The notes under the pieces are model-generated. The model did not search any database. It was given only the letters and a program-made list of their open reading frames with translations, and was not told where the DNA came from. From Apoderus coryli (lineage: Eukaryota > Arthropoda > Insecta > Coleoptera > Attelabidae), in NCBI GenBank assembly GCA_911728435.2, contig OU452198.1, forward strand, positions 8,528,001-8,592,000: a DNA stretch of 64,000 nucleotides, given 5' to 3'. Positions within the stretch are counted from its first letter, which is position 1. Each line of letters begins with the position of its first letter. Below, piece after piece: positions 1 through 14,584 of this stretch. The translations under genes were made by a program, and so were the position numbers.

Positions 1-680
1 ATCAGAAAATAAAAACACTGTATTTATTATTCACTCTTTTGTCTTTTTTTTCACATAATATATGTTACGTTCATATACATTTTGCATTACAATTATATAC
101 ATAATCGGTATAGTCAACTAGATAAATATCATTTGAATAATTGTTAAATAATCTAGTGGCTTTATATATGGAGATAAGGTTTTTTTTTTTATTTCTTTTG
201 ACAGATTATCGAAAAGCTAGACAAGCGTAACAAATTATTGCAACTAAAAAATATACATAATGTATTTGTAATCAAAATGAGTAAAGTGTAATGATGTAAC
301 AGGAAGTTTGTAATAATATTATTGAACATATTTATAATTTGATGTATAATATAGCCGAATATTTACATTTTTATAGATTTCCACATCATTAATAATCATG
401 AATATTCTACAAAAATGTGTGGAAATTCTATATTTATGTATAATTATTACAGTACCGTGACTGATATGTAATAAACTATATATTTACATTTAATTTTGAT
501 CTATATTAGTATATTATAAAAATCAACCAACGCGATCTAGTTGAATTTAAAAACAATATATACAATAAAAAATTAAATTTCCTATTAATTTAATTTATTT
601 ATATAGAATACAAAATATAAATAAAACTAATATGTAACATATGTAAATATTTTATTTTACATTTTAACGCATTAAAAAAT

Positions 681-770
681 TGCTCCTACCCGGATTCGAA
701 CCCGGCTTTAAAAGATATAAAATTAATGACAAAAAATTGTATACATACTAACTCTTAAACCCTTTAACAC
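681..770 (-). repeat. tRNA-like (SINE-type) repeat fragment, copy 1
   Basis: On the minus strand, 681-708 reads as a tRNA T-arm (GGGTTCGAATCC core inside a CCGGG/CCGGG stem) running into an acceptor-like end, TAGGAGCA. No D-arm or anticodon arm can be folded upstream. The following bases (AAAATTAATG, then a tract ending in AAACCCTTTAA) reappear in diverged form next to a second T-arm-like block at 14,967. This suggests a dispersed tRNA-derived repeat rather than a working tRNA gene. Confidence 0.4.
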
Positions 771-3700
771 AATTATATAGAGCAGGTGTAAAAGTAGAAA
801 TTTGTCAAAACATATTTGCCAATAGTACTTGGCCCCTGTATAAGATATTTTAAATCGATTAATTAGTTATTGATATTTTCTCTACGGCCTTGCTACGAAA
901 TTTTGCAATAAATTTTATGCTTACATAAGGTTTAAACTAAATATTAATCAATTTAATCCATTATTATTCATAATAAAAATAATCATTTTACATGTTATAT
1001 AAATTACCCTTTTATCTTATGCCAATAACTTATTAATATTATAAAAATAATTAAATTTAGAAGTTTATTAGAAATAAAAAAAAATATATTTGTTTATTAT
1101 TATAGTTTTTATATATTCTTTCAATATGCAAAGGTTATCACAAATATTGCCAAAAATTTTGGTTATTGATATATTTATGTGCGTAAAAGTATAATTTTAA
1201 AATTATGCAAATATCGATATAGTGTTCTATCAATATTTGTGTAGCGTCGATCGGTTGTTTACATGCTCTAAAGTGGGTTAAAGACAAAATAAGTGGTAAG
1301 TCTTTTAAATGAAAATGTTTAAGTATAATATCTAATAAATAAATAAATAAAATTAAGAGAAAAAAATCACCTATTTTTAAACTATTTGCTGTCAGAAATC
1401 TGATTACCTGCCAGCATTATTTATACCTATTATTTGTTTTTGCATTTACCAAACATTTTTCTCCATGTAGGTATAAAAATAACTAAATTGTTTGGTTTAA
1501 AAATGTATTTGTGCAGAACATTTATCCTAATTAGAATAATTCAATTTTATCTACACTTTGCAATTCTTTGATTACAAACCTAATACATTTTTTATGTCTA
1601 ATCGCCTTTTCTAATTACCCCTCTTCCGTTACAGATAAAAGAAAATATCAATTCTATACCATCACCCTCAAACTTTATGTTACATAAATCTTATTTAAAA
1701 ATTCAAATCTCCCAGACATAAATAATATCGCAGATTAGTTCGGTACATTTTTTTTTTGCTGTTGCCTTCTTTTGTTGATTTTTTTTTAATTCGTGTTCCT
1801 ATATTATGTCCCTTAGCGTATTAATTGTGATCTATTGTTATGTAGAGGGCGCTGCTACTATGTAAGGAACGCTCGGAAAACAAAAGAGCAGCGATATTAA
1901 AACAAATTAAGATCTGGTTGCCTATATATACACGCGTGTGGTATTTTTTAAATCTCCAGGGTGCAGTTGTGATAGATTGGATTCAAGCGAGTGAAAAAAT
2001 ACGGCTTCTTCCTAGTTGGAACGTTCTAAATTTTTTTTTACTGCAATAAAATATGTAAGCTGTTACTTATATAGATTTTTGCAATCTATAAAAATTGCGA
2101 ACATTAAGTTTTATGAAAAAGTTAACTTCAGGAGTGGGACGATTATTCAAGATTTTAGTTTGTTTTCATACAAGCATTGATCAAGAAACTGCTCTCATCT
2201 ACTAAAACATTTTAAATTAAAATTAATTATTTCCTGTGTTTTAATTTTAAAATTACCTATAAAATCGTAGACCCAATATCGAATATCCATTAAGTACTGT
2301 CAAATTCAGAAGTGGGATATAATAAAATATCGCATAAACTGCAATCGAATGGCAAAAACTTTCGCCCCGTTAATCCACATAATATATTACAACAAACGGT
2401 AAAAACAATCGATTGGAGTGGAAAATATATATAATAATAATCATACGTAAATGAATAATAAGGACTTTGCATGTTCCGATTAAAATATATGAGGTATAGA
2501 CTATAAATGACGCAGAAACGAAAACCGCTATTGCCGTCTCTCAGAAATTCCCAACCCGTGTGTATTTATTGCAAACCCTTCCTTGTTTTGCCTCTACTGA
2601 GCTATTAATATTATACGGGGATGTTCAAAGATACTGTGCACGCAGTATATGTAAACGCTATCAGTTAATGTCCATTTTTTAAAATTGACATAATATCTAT
2701 CTACACTGCTGGACAAAATTAACGCAAGAACAGAAAGACATAACTTTTTTCCCATTTCGTCTCTTAATTTTTCTTCTTGTGTTATTTGGCTTCTCCGTAA
2801 TTGTATAAATTTACCGTCACGTAAATTTTTGGCTAGATAATATGCTGTCTTCTTTCTGAATTGTGTCTTTTGATCTGCTCATTTGAACCACGGAGCCTTG
2901 GGAAGAAATATGTTCCTCAGGGTATCTCCTATTTTTTATTAGAAAGCTTGGGACCATGGATCCTTTGTTCAGAGTTGACATATTAGTGTCTTGAACCCTC
3001 TGTTGCCTCCTCTACTTCGGATACATGCGCATTTTAAAGTTCCCTCAAGTTTCTAGGTACAGGTATATATGACTTTTCACATTTTCTTGCAATGATTCAT
3101 GTTCTCTCGGCTTCAGATCCAGGATTTTTAGTAGTTCGTGCGTAAGTGGTATACCAACTGCCACGTGAGTCCGAGCCATTAACAGAAAATTTAATCTCAC
3201 AAAATGACTGAAATGCATCACATGTTTTATTCTAATATTCTCAAGATAAGAATCAGTATTCATGGATCTCGTAAATCCTGACCTTTCTATCCAGAAACTA
3301 ACTCTGTGCAAACGTCAAAACAGATACTATCTCAGAACAGAACACAGCGACCGCCAGACTCGCTCACAACCATCTGGATGGGTTAGACTAAGCTTACTAA
3401 AACTCGATAACTCCTTGAAGTTTTTCTTTTATCTTATTCAAAAAAATTTTCATTAAACAAAAGTTAACAAGAAATTCTTATTACAAACGTTTACCAGCCA
3501 TTGATAAAACACGATATATCAATTCAGAGCAACTGAATGGTAATGAAATTTAAAAAATATATGGAAATTACTAATTCCTAATGCATATCAGAAAAAGTGG
3601 TGGACACGTGAAACTCAGAAAAGTTTGAAATATTCAGAAGTGGGATAAATAGAATAAAAAAACACACGAAAAATAAAAAGCAAAGTCGAAAAAACCCTCT

Positions 3701-6700
3701 TTGCGTTCGTAATCAATCAGAAGTGGGTCCGTTTTGTGTATATGGGAGAGTAGATATATGCGGGGTACGTGGTGGTATAGAAAATCAGAATTTTTACTAA
3801 TTAAGGGTTTTAGGTAAAAAATGGATTTCTCTCGCTCTGACCGTGAGTGAATGTATGTATGTGGAAGGGTTGCTAAGGGAAAGAAGCAGGAGCGACGTGT
3901 GTCTAATTTAAATATTAGATCTGCTCGTATTTTCGTATGGGGACAAGTGGATTCCTACATATAAAACAATTGAACGTCCGGACGAAAAACTATATTGTTT
4001 GAGAACACGAAAGAATAAATAGGAACCGCTTGCTTTGGCTCAAAATATCTTAAGTGTAACGGGAATTTTAGATATATTACAGATTGAGAGAAATAAGTAA
4101 ATTTTAATTCTAGGGCAAAAAGAATTATCCGAAATTTGTTGTACTTTCGGTCTTTGTTGGTGCTTGTAAACCATTTTGTAAATTACACAAGGTCTGGATT
4201 CCCAGCAGAAGTTGCAGGAGCACTTTGCGCGAAGGTCTTCTTTGATAGCCACGCGGCTAAGTTCATCAAGATCCACATCAAGAACAGTGTAGAATTGTCA
4301 AAACATACTCTCTAATATCGAGAGAAGCAATAACCTGATTCTGGTCTGATCAATTTATACTTTTAGATCAAGTGAATACTTGAAATAAAATGGCAAGAAA
4401 AAAATAAAAACAATACATCGAATGTAGGATTGGACATACTCCACTCACCCAACGATTTCCAATCAGTCAGGTTGAAGGGGGGTGCATAAGGGTACCACCA
4501 TCCCCGAAAGTGAAAGGGGTGAGATTTCCATATAGCTTAATCAAGACCTCTTACCCCCGCACCTCACCACCCCGTTCCATATACCGTCACGTTTTAGTGT
4601 TTCTTCTTCCTCACCCCCTGTGTGTACTCCTTTCTCTTTTTGCATAATATAACTCGACTCCCGATAATCAATAATTATTATACCCTCAAATATAAAGAGA
4701 AAAGAGCTATATAGGAGGAATGCCGATTTCTCATATCCATCTCCATATTTTAATGTGTATACAATATTTGTATACAGTGTACTGCGAAAGTTAGGTGTAA
4801 TCGACATTGTCTTTGTTTCGTAGATACCTACTATTAAGTTATATTTGAAAAAAAAACGTTTAGTTTACTAGTGATACATTAAGAATTAAATTATTCATTC
4901 ATTTGTGAATCGGAAAAATGGTGTCAGATATGCATTTATTACTAAACAGATTTTTATCCCACCTCTGATTTACTTTGGAATTTTGTGCAAAAGCACTTGT
5001 GACGCCTATGTGCCATTTACCAATTACTAAACCAAGAGATATTACTTGTGTGCCTAATTGACATCCAAAATTAATCCATTTTATACGAACAAAGTTTCGA
5101 TATTTTAAGTGCAATGCGTTCGGTATATTACGTTTTAAAGACGATTGTGTCAATCTCTCAATTAATTTAGCTAACCAATCGGAAATATTTTCCATTTATT
5201 TTGAAATGATAGATGATTTGAAAGGGAGGTATACTTTACGTTGTTTCATTATATGTTATATTACTTTGACAGTATTAAATAAATGGTAGTTGAGGAATTT
5301 GTGATGAATTTATTAATGAATGACAGTTGGGAACAAAAATACTTTAACAGTATCAGTTAAGGAAGAGTGTTGTTATACAAGCAATTTTTTGTCAAGGAAG
5401 TAAAAGTATAAATGATGATTTATATGAAATGGCATAAGAGAATAACCATTTATTTTATATGATGTCAATCATTAAGAAATGTCTCGACTGCTGAGGCGGC
5501 AGAAAATATCTCAGAAAGTGAGTTGCAACATTGGGAAACCTGCATGATGGAGTGTTCTTCTAGTAAAAGCAACTGTGGGAGGAAACAGCATTGAGCTATC
5601 TTCAGGATATTAACATGACTAACTAACTCTTCAACATTAAAGCTGGGGCTCACAGGCTACTTAAATCTCCTATCCAAGGCCACTCTTAAAGGGAACTTAG
5701 TTGAAACTATTCGTTAAAGGTATTTTAGAAATAGAAACTACATAAAACATGTTTAAAATAGCTCAGTGTTACCATATTCATAGAGACATGCTTTCATATT
5801 GTTTTGACAACCACAAACAACAAATGTTGAATCCAACGCAAGATCTTATATATGCTGGTCATGCTAATGCTTAAACTTGCCTCGATTTCATGCACAACGA
5901 CTGATTTTGGACGACCATCTTTAAGTTCGTAACTGCTTGGTCTTTCTGGTTTTTGACTTTGCCATATCCAAGTTTTCTATTCAATCTCATCTACCCTCTG
6001 CGATGATTTTTTTATCCTTATTTATTCGTTAGAAACACTCTTTAAAGATCAGACGAACCTAAAAGTAAAGAGAATAAATACTGAAATTAATAGGTGAGCT
6101 ACAAAATCCTGATAAAAGAAATTAAACAGGTTTTATAAAGATTAGAATATTAAATATTCATCATCAATTGAACCTCCAGAAGTTATTTAGCTCTGCTTGT
6201 CCCCCCCTACTAGGAGTAGAGATTGAATTACCAATCTTGAAAAATATGATATCGCGTTCTCAAGAAGACTTTTTTCGCTTCTCTTCCTTTTATTTTTTTT
6301 AATCAGCATTCACATATAACATTCTATGGTGTGTCTCCACTCTTCTCTGAATATATAACGTATACATACATATTGAACATTAAGAGTGGAGAGGATCTTT
6401 TAAGAATAACGACACATTAGGGACACATTGTAATTAGTGGAATGGTGTCTCTTTTCTCTCTCTACTGCTTTTGTATTATAGTATACTCAGAGTGTGTGTA
6501 TGCGTTCTGTTTTGTTTAGAAATGAATCGCTTAATGCTTAAATCCAATCATATGGTATACAGTTTGAGTATGGCGTAAGGCACCGAGGTCCTTTAGCAAC
6601 ATGGCATGATATTACGACATTAATTTTATAGTTACACAGTGCTGTGATCACATTTTCCATGGAGCTGTCAGAAATCAGCAATACTGAAGCTAAGTCAGCT

Positions 6701-7599
6701 TCAAGGAGCGATTTGCCTAACTACTATGATAGAAAAGTCATATTAGCCTGTCCAGAATATGTATAATATAAAGCACGTACCCTGATGATGAATTTACGGC
6801 TAGAAATATTTGCATTACAATCTTAATTAAAATATTGACAGTTTGTGCAGATACTGCTGGATCGGCCGTGGCTTGACTAATAAATCTGGCAGAAAAAAAC
6901 TGGACGAAAACAATATCAATGACTCATAATATTTCAAACTAAATGCAGAACAGTATTTTTGAAAAATCATCATTGCAAGTAATTTATTTGGAACTTTTGA
7001 TTGATTAAAAATTGTCATATAACTTTCTTTGACTGTGTCATTTCTGTTAAGAATTTAGTCTATCAACCACGGATTCATCAATTGTCATTTTAATTGAGTA
7101 ACTGTTTAAGGTTTTAATAATGTGAGACACAAATTTTATAGTATTGTTAACGATCTATTATTATTACCAGGTAACTTTCTTCGGTTTAAAAAGTAGATTG
7201 GAACTTCTTGGACAACCTGTACGTTAAAAGCGAAACACGACTGTTGTTTCACGTGCTTGTTGGGGTGAATAAAAGTATATGTAGACGGAAGTCTGTACTT
7301 TTATGCACCATTGATATCAAGAAGGGGATGGTGTTTATTTCAAACCTAAAATGATATTTAAAAAGATATTTTTTTAGTTATTTAATTACTAGGAAAAACG
7401 CTTTACAATTTCGAAATAATTGCTTAAAAATATTTGCTTATAGACATGCGTGGATCAGTGTGGCATAGGTACGAGGGTGGTTTGAGTGCCCCACATAGGG
7501 TCCCTCAAAAAATGTATCACTGTTACTGGTTCCTATTCCTTATTGCTTTCTGATTTATTTCTATTTTTGCTAATATACAAACTGAGCTCATCAACTTTG

Positions 7600-8110
7600 T
7601 TGGATAGCTGGATCTCTAGAACTATTAGCTATAAAAAAACAAATTAGTGTCCTTTTATTGGAAAATTAGTCCTTCTTAATATTATATATGATAATTTTTG
7701 CCGTTAAATGAGTCCTTAGTGGTCAATATTGACAGACACTGAAAAAAAAACTGTAAAATTTTCTTTTTTTGGAAATTGTGCAAAACTTTAAATTGCTGTA
7801 TCTTAGAAACTATTTCACCCACAAAGACCAAATTAATCTCGTTTTTTTGTAAATTTTGTCTGCTGTAAAATTATATATAACAACTTTTGCCGTAACAGTA
7901 GTCTGGTGGTCAAAATTGACAAAATGTGGAAAAAGTGTGAATATTTCGGTAATATTTTTAGGTACATATTAATGCCTTGATCAAATTAAAAGATGTTGTA
8001 AGAAATAAAACAAAAAGGATTCTGTTGCCTGAAGAAGACAACGTAATGTTGTCGAAATGTTGTACGCCAAAAAAAAAATGTGGCGTGAAATAAATATACA
8101 ATATTCATTT
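7600..8110 (+). repeat. Diverged internal tandem repeat ending in a CTGAAGA...GAAA hairpin
   Basis: Two related blocks of about 200 bp follow each other. Each has TTTTGCCGT followed by GTGGTCAA(T/A)ATTGACA and an A-rich tail (about 7,697-7,750 and 7,880-7,935). They run into 8,029-8,057, where CTGAAGA is followed by a 6-bp stem (GACAAC/GTTGTC) with a GTAAT loop and then GAAA. A second short hairpin (ACGCC/GGCGT) lies just downstream. The layout looks like the 3' part of a retroelement, family not determined. Confidence 0.4.
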
Positions 8111-10614
8111 CAAAAACTAGTTTCATCTGAACCTCATTCCCAAGAAAATCGACCAGTAAAACACTGAATATTTAGCGCTTTTAGTAGAATTTAACTTTGA
8201 TCCGGAGGGCTTTCAGGGTCGAAAAGGCAACAGCCTTTGCCGCGACCTTCATATGCCTGTATCTTCAAGTTCCTTTTACATTGAACCATCCTGTACTAAT
8301 GAAATTAAAATGAATCGACTAATAACTAAATTTTTAAATTTATCAAAACCGAAATGAACAATAAAACGCATCGAATATAATATCCCTTTTCACATATACT
8401 TTATAAATATATTATGCCACTAATCTAAAGGAAATCGTTAATTTAATATCTCGTACATCATTCTATTGTAGAGTCATTAATGATCATCAAGGCCGAAATC
8501 GCGTCTGTAGATCCGGTTTACTATATCTACCATACATTTTACATGTTTTTTTATTTATTTTATCAAATATATCAAGTTGAAAAAGTTTTATAAATTATAA
8601 AAATTGCTCTAATATGATCGGTTGGTTCTTTGTGTGCGTTGTGAACTGATGTGAGCGTTTTCTTTCACATTCTTCATTTAAACATCGACAAAACTGAACA
8701 ATAATAATCGTAAAATTATGTTTCGACACGGTTTGTTGGCCCTCGACAATGGTCGCACGAGAAATCATATAAAATATGCACGCACGAAACTGTTCTCAGT
8801 CAGATTTTTATGTCATTTCGACTTGGAAGGCTTCTTCCGTTGCTTAGGTAATTCATCTATAACTCAACGTTGATATACAAATGCAAAATCACATGCATAA
8901 CTGATGGCAATTGGTGTGCCGCAAAGTAGATACGTATGGCTATTAATGTACATACAAGTACCTGTAATTGCTTAAGTATGATTCCTGGTTTTAATTCAAG
9001 ATTGCCTTGGAAAAAAGCAGCTTTGATTTTAACTTATATAGTCGCTCATAAACCCGCGCGCGCCACTGATTAATCTAAAGGCCATAGTATCGCCGAAGCA
9101 GGAAGATATATATTTCGAATATAGAGGTGGAAATGAATGATCTTGCATTGCCACAGGATAAAGACAAAACGAATGTCAATCAAAGTATAGAGAGAGTGCG
9201 ATAGAAAATAATCAATCGATATTATATTTTACATTGAGCGAAGAAACTTGAGTCGGTTACACATATAACACTAATTGTCAGATTGGCGGCAATGTGAGAT
9301 GGGCTTGTTGGGATGACGTTTTCAGTTGTATGTGTGTGTATGTCTGTATTTAGAACGGGGGGAATGAAAATGATTTCCCCCTATCGATATTACTTAAGAG
9401 ATATCATTATAGGGTAAAATATAAATTGGAAGGAGTTAAAATACAGTGGTGGTTAAAATAGGGAATATAACTCACGCCATCAGTTTTTTTCTGTGTTTCC
9501 CCTGTTTTTTTGCATTCCACAAGGGCCCAAGCTGATCCGCTCTTATGCAATACATTTATCAATGATGGAAATACCTCAATTGATGCTGGCATATGCTGAC
9601 GATATCAGTCTTTCTGCTGTTAAATCATATGATTGCTGCAGGAAACTGCATTGCTGATCCATAAATAGTAGAATATGCCCTTTTAAGTACAATGTTGTGA
9701 GTTATTGTAGGAAAAAGCTTCCGTTAGTTTGAGGATATGTTTTGGCGACATTATAAAGATTGGACTGTTTTAATAATAATAAGTTTGACTATCTATAATT
9801 TGAATTCAGTGGCAACTTGGAAAGCCGTGCATTGGAGGTTGAGCACAAAGTTTTTCCTAACAAGTCGCCGAGACCAATAATTGTAAGATAAGCTTCATAA
9901 ATTGGAAATATCCAGAACGCAAATCAAATGGCCAACCTGTATATTGTAGGTATATAAATATACGTATAAGACCCCTCGTTAATATTTTATGACACATCCA
10001 AACGCTTTTGTACAGTTGATTCTCCATAGAAGTAAAGTTTTCGGACCACTGTGATCGAGTTTAAAACTTTTACAATGTCAATTAACGTATGCACGTAATA
10101 TACGACAATCTATATTATGAAAGTAAAAGTTTTCAACTGTCAACTAATAAGTGGTTTTTGCTGCATATCGAGCATCGAAAAATAATTAAAATTAAAACCA
10201 ATACATAATGTCCTGCTGCGGAAGCGGAATGTGATTTGAATTTATACAATTTCATATAATACAGAGTATGATTTATAGTAACAGGACCACTTAGATGTAA
10301 CTATTTGAATGAACACGATACGAAATTCCGACCACACATAGATACGTTGCTAAAACAAAGTTTGTGTAGACTGTGAAGCTGCAGATCTGCGTAGTCTTGA
10401 TAAAGAACTCATGAGTTGGAGTTTTTCTTTTTCTTTCACGTCTTTAAGCACGACCTTCGGGAACTATTATTATCGATTAACTGCTTTTAATCTTTGCATA
10501 TTTGAGATTTTTTAGCCCTTTCTATGCATGAACTGGCGCGATTGCAACATAACTTATTTTGAATGTAATGTTATTTTTGTTTAATGTGTATATTTTACTG
10601 TTAGTAAAAAAATA

Positions 10615-11226
10615 TACACTGTGTGCAATATAAGAATGGGATAGCATTGGAATCTTGGAAACGGTAGGTATTACAATATCGGTTAAAGTAGAGTAAAGTG
10701 GTACAATTTAAACAGCTTTTAAAAAAGTACACTAACTTTACCCGTTTTCGAGAATTTTTGAAAAAAAAAACGATTTTTTACGATTCTAGTTTTAATTTAT
10801 TTCTGACATTATTTTTACAGATATAAAAAAATAAAAAGCACTTTCTTATTACTTTTTGAGGAGAAAACGGCAGCGTTTACAAATTTTCACTAGCAGGTTT
10901 CGTTTTTGTTTTGTTTTTGAAAACCAAGTTGATGGTGTTTTTTCAAAAACGAAATGTGGTACTAAAAATTTGTAAACGCTACCTTTTTCTCCTCAAAAAG
11001 TACTCATTGTTACTTTTGCTTTTCAGTTTTTCATATCTGTAAAAATAATGTCAGAAATAAATAAAAACTAAAATCGCAAAAAATCATTTTTTCAAAAAGT
11101 CTTGAAAACGGCTAAAGTTAGTTTAATTTTGAAAACACCATTTTAATTTTTAATTTAACCGACATTGTAAGTCCTACCGTTTCCAAGATTGCAATGCTAT
11201 CCCCCTCTTATCTTGGACACAGTGTA
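10615..11226. mobile_element. Foldback MITE, about 610 bp, inside the cut upstream/intron region
   Basis: The left arm (10,615-10,905) and right arm (10,945-11,226) are reverse complements over nearly their full length. Shared blocks include GGATAGCATTG, CTTGGAAACGG, TCTGACATTATTTTTACAGA and TTTTTGAGGAGAAAA. The tips read TATACACTGTGT on both arms, so a TA or TATA target duplication is likely. The loop is only about 40 bp and there is no coding sequence. It is a long-armed non-autonomous DNA element whose transcript would form a near-perfect hairpin. Confidence 0.8.
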
Positions 11227-12713
11227 TAGAAATTAAGAAAGTGAATTTAGATTTTTCTCGAGGTGAGAGAGAGACCAATCTTTCCCGGCTATCGATAATG
11301 TTAGTGTTATGTTTCTGCGAAGTCTCATTTAGTTGCAATATTTAGGTATCTAGAACACCTCTAATTTTTGGCTGCACAAACCGCCACTGAGGGGTAGTAG
11401 TATCAGGAAAATATTACGTCTCGAAAACGTGTGTGGAAATTTCACTTTAAAGAAAAAATTAAAAAGATCTTATTGAACAACACTGTATGCTACCCTCTAT
11501 ATTGTCAGTTTTTTTTTTGTTATCTGCATCCCTTATACATGCTGCAGGAAAAGGGTTTTAAAAGCAGAGAACCACAGCACATATTTATAATCAATTATGG
11601 AAATGAGTCACTCTCTATGGAACGCGATTAAGATAACGCTATTATTGACTCTATGTATATAACGTACGTAATATGATGGCGACAGTGTGTGTTTCCGAAG
11701 TTTTAATATTTCAACTTTTCCTTTCTATCGATTCTTGCATGTGTTAATTCAAAGATTGTGGTTAGGATTAACTTTTAAAATAATTTTATATGAATAAGGA
11801 AAATTACCCCACTTCTGATTATGTGTAATAAATTGTTTTCTATAAGGTATATATGCTATTAATTAAAAAAATATTATAGTTTTTTAAATATCAGTTATTA
11901 TTAACGGACTACAGCGGTTGTATTGAGGTATAGTAGTAATAAAAACAGGTTCCTCTTGTGGTGGTTTCCCCCTTACACATATAATTTCCTTAAAAGTGAT
12001 TAACAATGTTCTTAAATGGTTGGATGCGCTTGAATAATCCACTGAGTGTTTTTTATTATTGTTATTTGCTATTGTTCCCATATAGGTACATTTAATAATT
12101 ATATTATGCGCCTCACATATTATTTGTTTACTAGACGATTCAAACAAAAATTGAGTAAAAATTATAATTTAATACACATCAGATGGCTTTCAAACATGTT
12201 TTAATTGCTACAATAATTGAATTTATTTTTCATGTTTTCTATTTATAATATTTGAAGGTGAGCGTTACAGCTTTTTCTGGAAATATTTGGTTTAGAATCA
12301 ATAATTTTTGTGTAACTTTAACATTCACTGTCATGTGTTTTGATCTATTTAATGACTTTGTTAGTTAGTCACTGACGCGTTACAAAGTATGTCTTAATAA
12401 GCTTTCATTTTATTCGTAAAGTTTAAACCATGTCTGTGTATGTTTCACTGAAAATAGGGTGCCACCTGAACCATATCTAAAAAATATTATATACTAATCA
12501 ACTATATTTTTTAAACTTAAATAAAATTGTATCATCAACAACACGTAGATTTAAGAAATTATTAATACATTGTATTGATTATTTTTCGATGGGTATGGAA
12601 TAAAGAAATGTTCATCTAAAAACATCCTAAAACTTTGTTAAATTTTATTATTACTAAATGCTCAGTATAAAAATAAAATATTTCCATGATATACCTCTAA
12701 AATACAATATTAA

Positions 12714-13080
12714 GGTGCGTACAAACTTGCAACTAAACCTAGTCGCGAACAACGCTGCGAACATAGAGATATTAAAAAAAATAGAATCAGAGCCGCGTAC
12801 ATTGTCGCGACCATTATGGCAAACATAAGGGCGCGTTCCGATTTTAGTAAATTAGTGACTGGGGCGTTTTCATTGATGCGCTACAATGGAAATTGCAGCA
12901 ACATATTAATAAAAACGAAAATGTCGATTTCGGCAACAAATTAATTTTATTGTAATATCTGAGATGTTTTGCATCCCACAAAAGTCCTTTTTTTCTATGC
13001 GTCTCAATGATCAAGAATAATGATGATAATGGTCGCGATGACGTTCGGTTTGTGGTTTTTGTTGCAAGTCTGGACGCACC
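12714..13080. mobile_element. MITE with GGTGCGT termini, 367 bp
   Basis: The ends are inverted repeats of about 24 bp starting GGTGCGT and containing ACTTGCAAC. TTAA abuts both ends (12,710-12,713 and 13,081-13,084). The wider context ATATTAAGG...CCTTAATAT is symmetric, so a 3-bp (TAA/TTA) target site of PIF/Harbinger type and a 4-bp TTAA site of piggyBac type cannot be told apart. There is no ORF. It is an internally deleted, non-autonomous element. Confidence 0.65.
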
Positions 13081-14026
13081 TTAATATAACCTAAAGCTCC
13101 GTACATACAGTCGGTACATAATAAATAATTTACAATAATAAATGAACGAGTAGGTACAAAACTGCTTCTTAGATAAAAAAGAACAGAATCAAATATTTTT
13201 GAAATTGGAGAATGCTTTTGAGCATAAAAAGACTTTTAAAATGAGGTATCAGTCGACCCCCCTTTCCATTTAAACTTTTTTATCGATAGCGCTGTCATTA
13301 TGATATTTAAAGCTGTCATTGATATCTCAAAAATTCAAAACTTGCTCTTATATAGTATTGTTCCAAATTATATCACAATATACCAAACGGTTCAGAAGTT
13401 CGAAGGAGGGTCAGACTTTTGCTGCTCACTGTATGATTCGTCGGTTAAGAAAAGGGTTTTATTGAAAAAAATGGAAATGTACTACAAAATATAGGGCCAT
13501 ATTACATATTCATAGGGATAGCCCATCGTTATTGATAGAATATCCAAATATTGTATATGTTCGAATTGAGTTTTGTAAACGGCAGTGCAGAGCAGTGGTC
13601 TTAGCTTTGCGCCAAATTTCCTTCCACGTTAACAAAGATTAATTCCTACATTTTGAATTGATAAGGACAATGATGCACTTCGATAAGCTACACACTTATC
13701 GGTAAATGGGAGGAGTCAGATATATTAATATGATTTGTTTAACCAGTTACCATATTTTCTATTTGTTCATATACTGATAATCCTGCTTAGACACGATATG
13801 ATATGAAAATCAAGCCTACCTATTTGTATAATGATTTATTTGATTCTGTCACAATATTGTGTATCCAAGGCGCCATATTTTACACCTAATAACTGCGTTC
13901 GACGCTCTTTACATTCGGTACAGTGTGGACAGAAATAACAGAATTTAATAAATATTATAAAAACATCATTCATAATTATTATTATTAATTAATTGTTTAA
14001 TTACATTAGTATATATTAAGTATATA

Positions 14027-14584
14027 CAGGGTTAGCAAAAAGTATGGAAATTCCTCAATATATCATAAACGGTAAATGATATGAAAAAAAGGTTCTTACA
14101 AAACTTGTAGGTTTTTTAGGAGCATGTACTGGCCGTACTTTAAAATATACCGGGTGGAACAACAAAGCGCAGTTGATAAAAGTTGTGATTATTTAAAAGG
14201 AACACCCTATATTTGACATCATTTTTGAATTGTTTGGAGAATTTGAAACTAACTTTATGAAGAACTTCCTATCTCGAAACTCACTCGCTACCGAGTTATC
14301 GAGACTTGAAATCAAACAAGGTGTAATGAGTATGGAAAGAACAAAATATCAAAACAACTTAAAACACACCAACAAAACAGAAAGAAAAAACAATTCAAAA
14401 ATGAGGTCAAATATAGTGTGTTCCATTTAAAAAATCACAACTTTGATCAACTGCGCTTTGTTGGGCTACCCGGTATATTTCAAAGTACTGCCAGTACATG
14501 CTCCTAAAAAAAACCTGCCAGTTTTGTATGAAACTTTAGCATTCGTGATATATTGAGGGGTTTCCATACTTTTTGCTAGCGCGG
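14027..14584. mobile_element. Foldback MITE, 558 bp, flanked by TATA
   Basis: Both ends share TAGCAAAAAGTATGGAAA followed by CCTCAATATATCA, in inverted orientation. The complementarity continues inwards (GGAGCATGTACTGG, GCGCAGTTGAT, AACACCCTATATTTGAC) to about 14,235 on the left and 14,385 on the right. TATA lies immediately outside each end (14,023-14,026 and 14,585-14,588). The 66-codon open frame inside is not conserved-looking and is treated as chance. Confidence 0.8.

Noticed and set aside
681..712. A tRNA gene
   Set aside because: Only a T-arm and acceptor-like end are visible; no D-arm or anticodon stem can be formed upstream.
2306..3727. Suppressor of Hairless (Notch) sites at TCAGAAGTGGG
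   Set aside because: Notch regulates cut in flies, but the core here is GTGGGAT/GTGGGTC rather than the (C/T)GTG(G/A)GAA consensus, so the match is not good enough.
14230..14430. A 66-codon gene
   Set aside because: It lies entirely inside the palindromic MITE and has no splice or start context.
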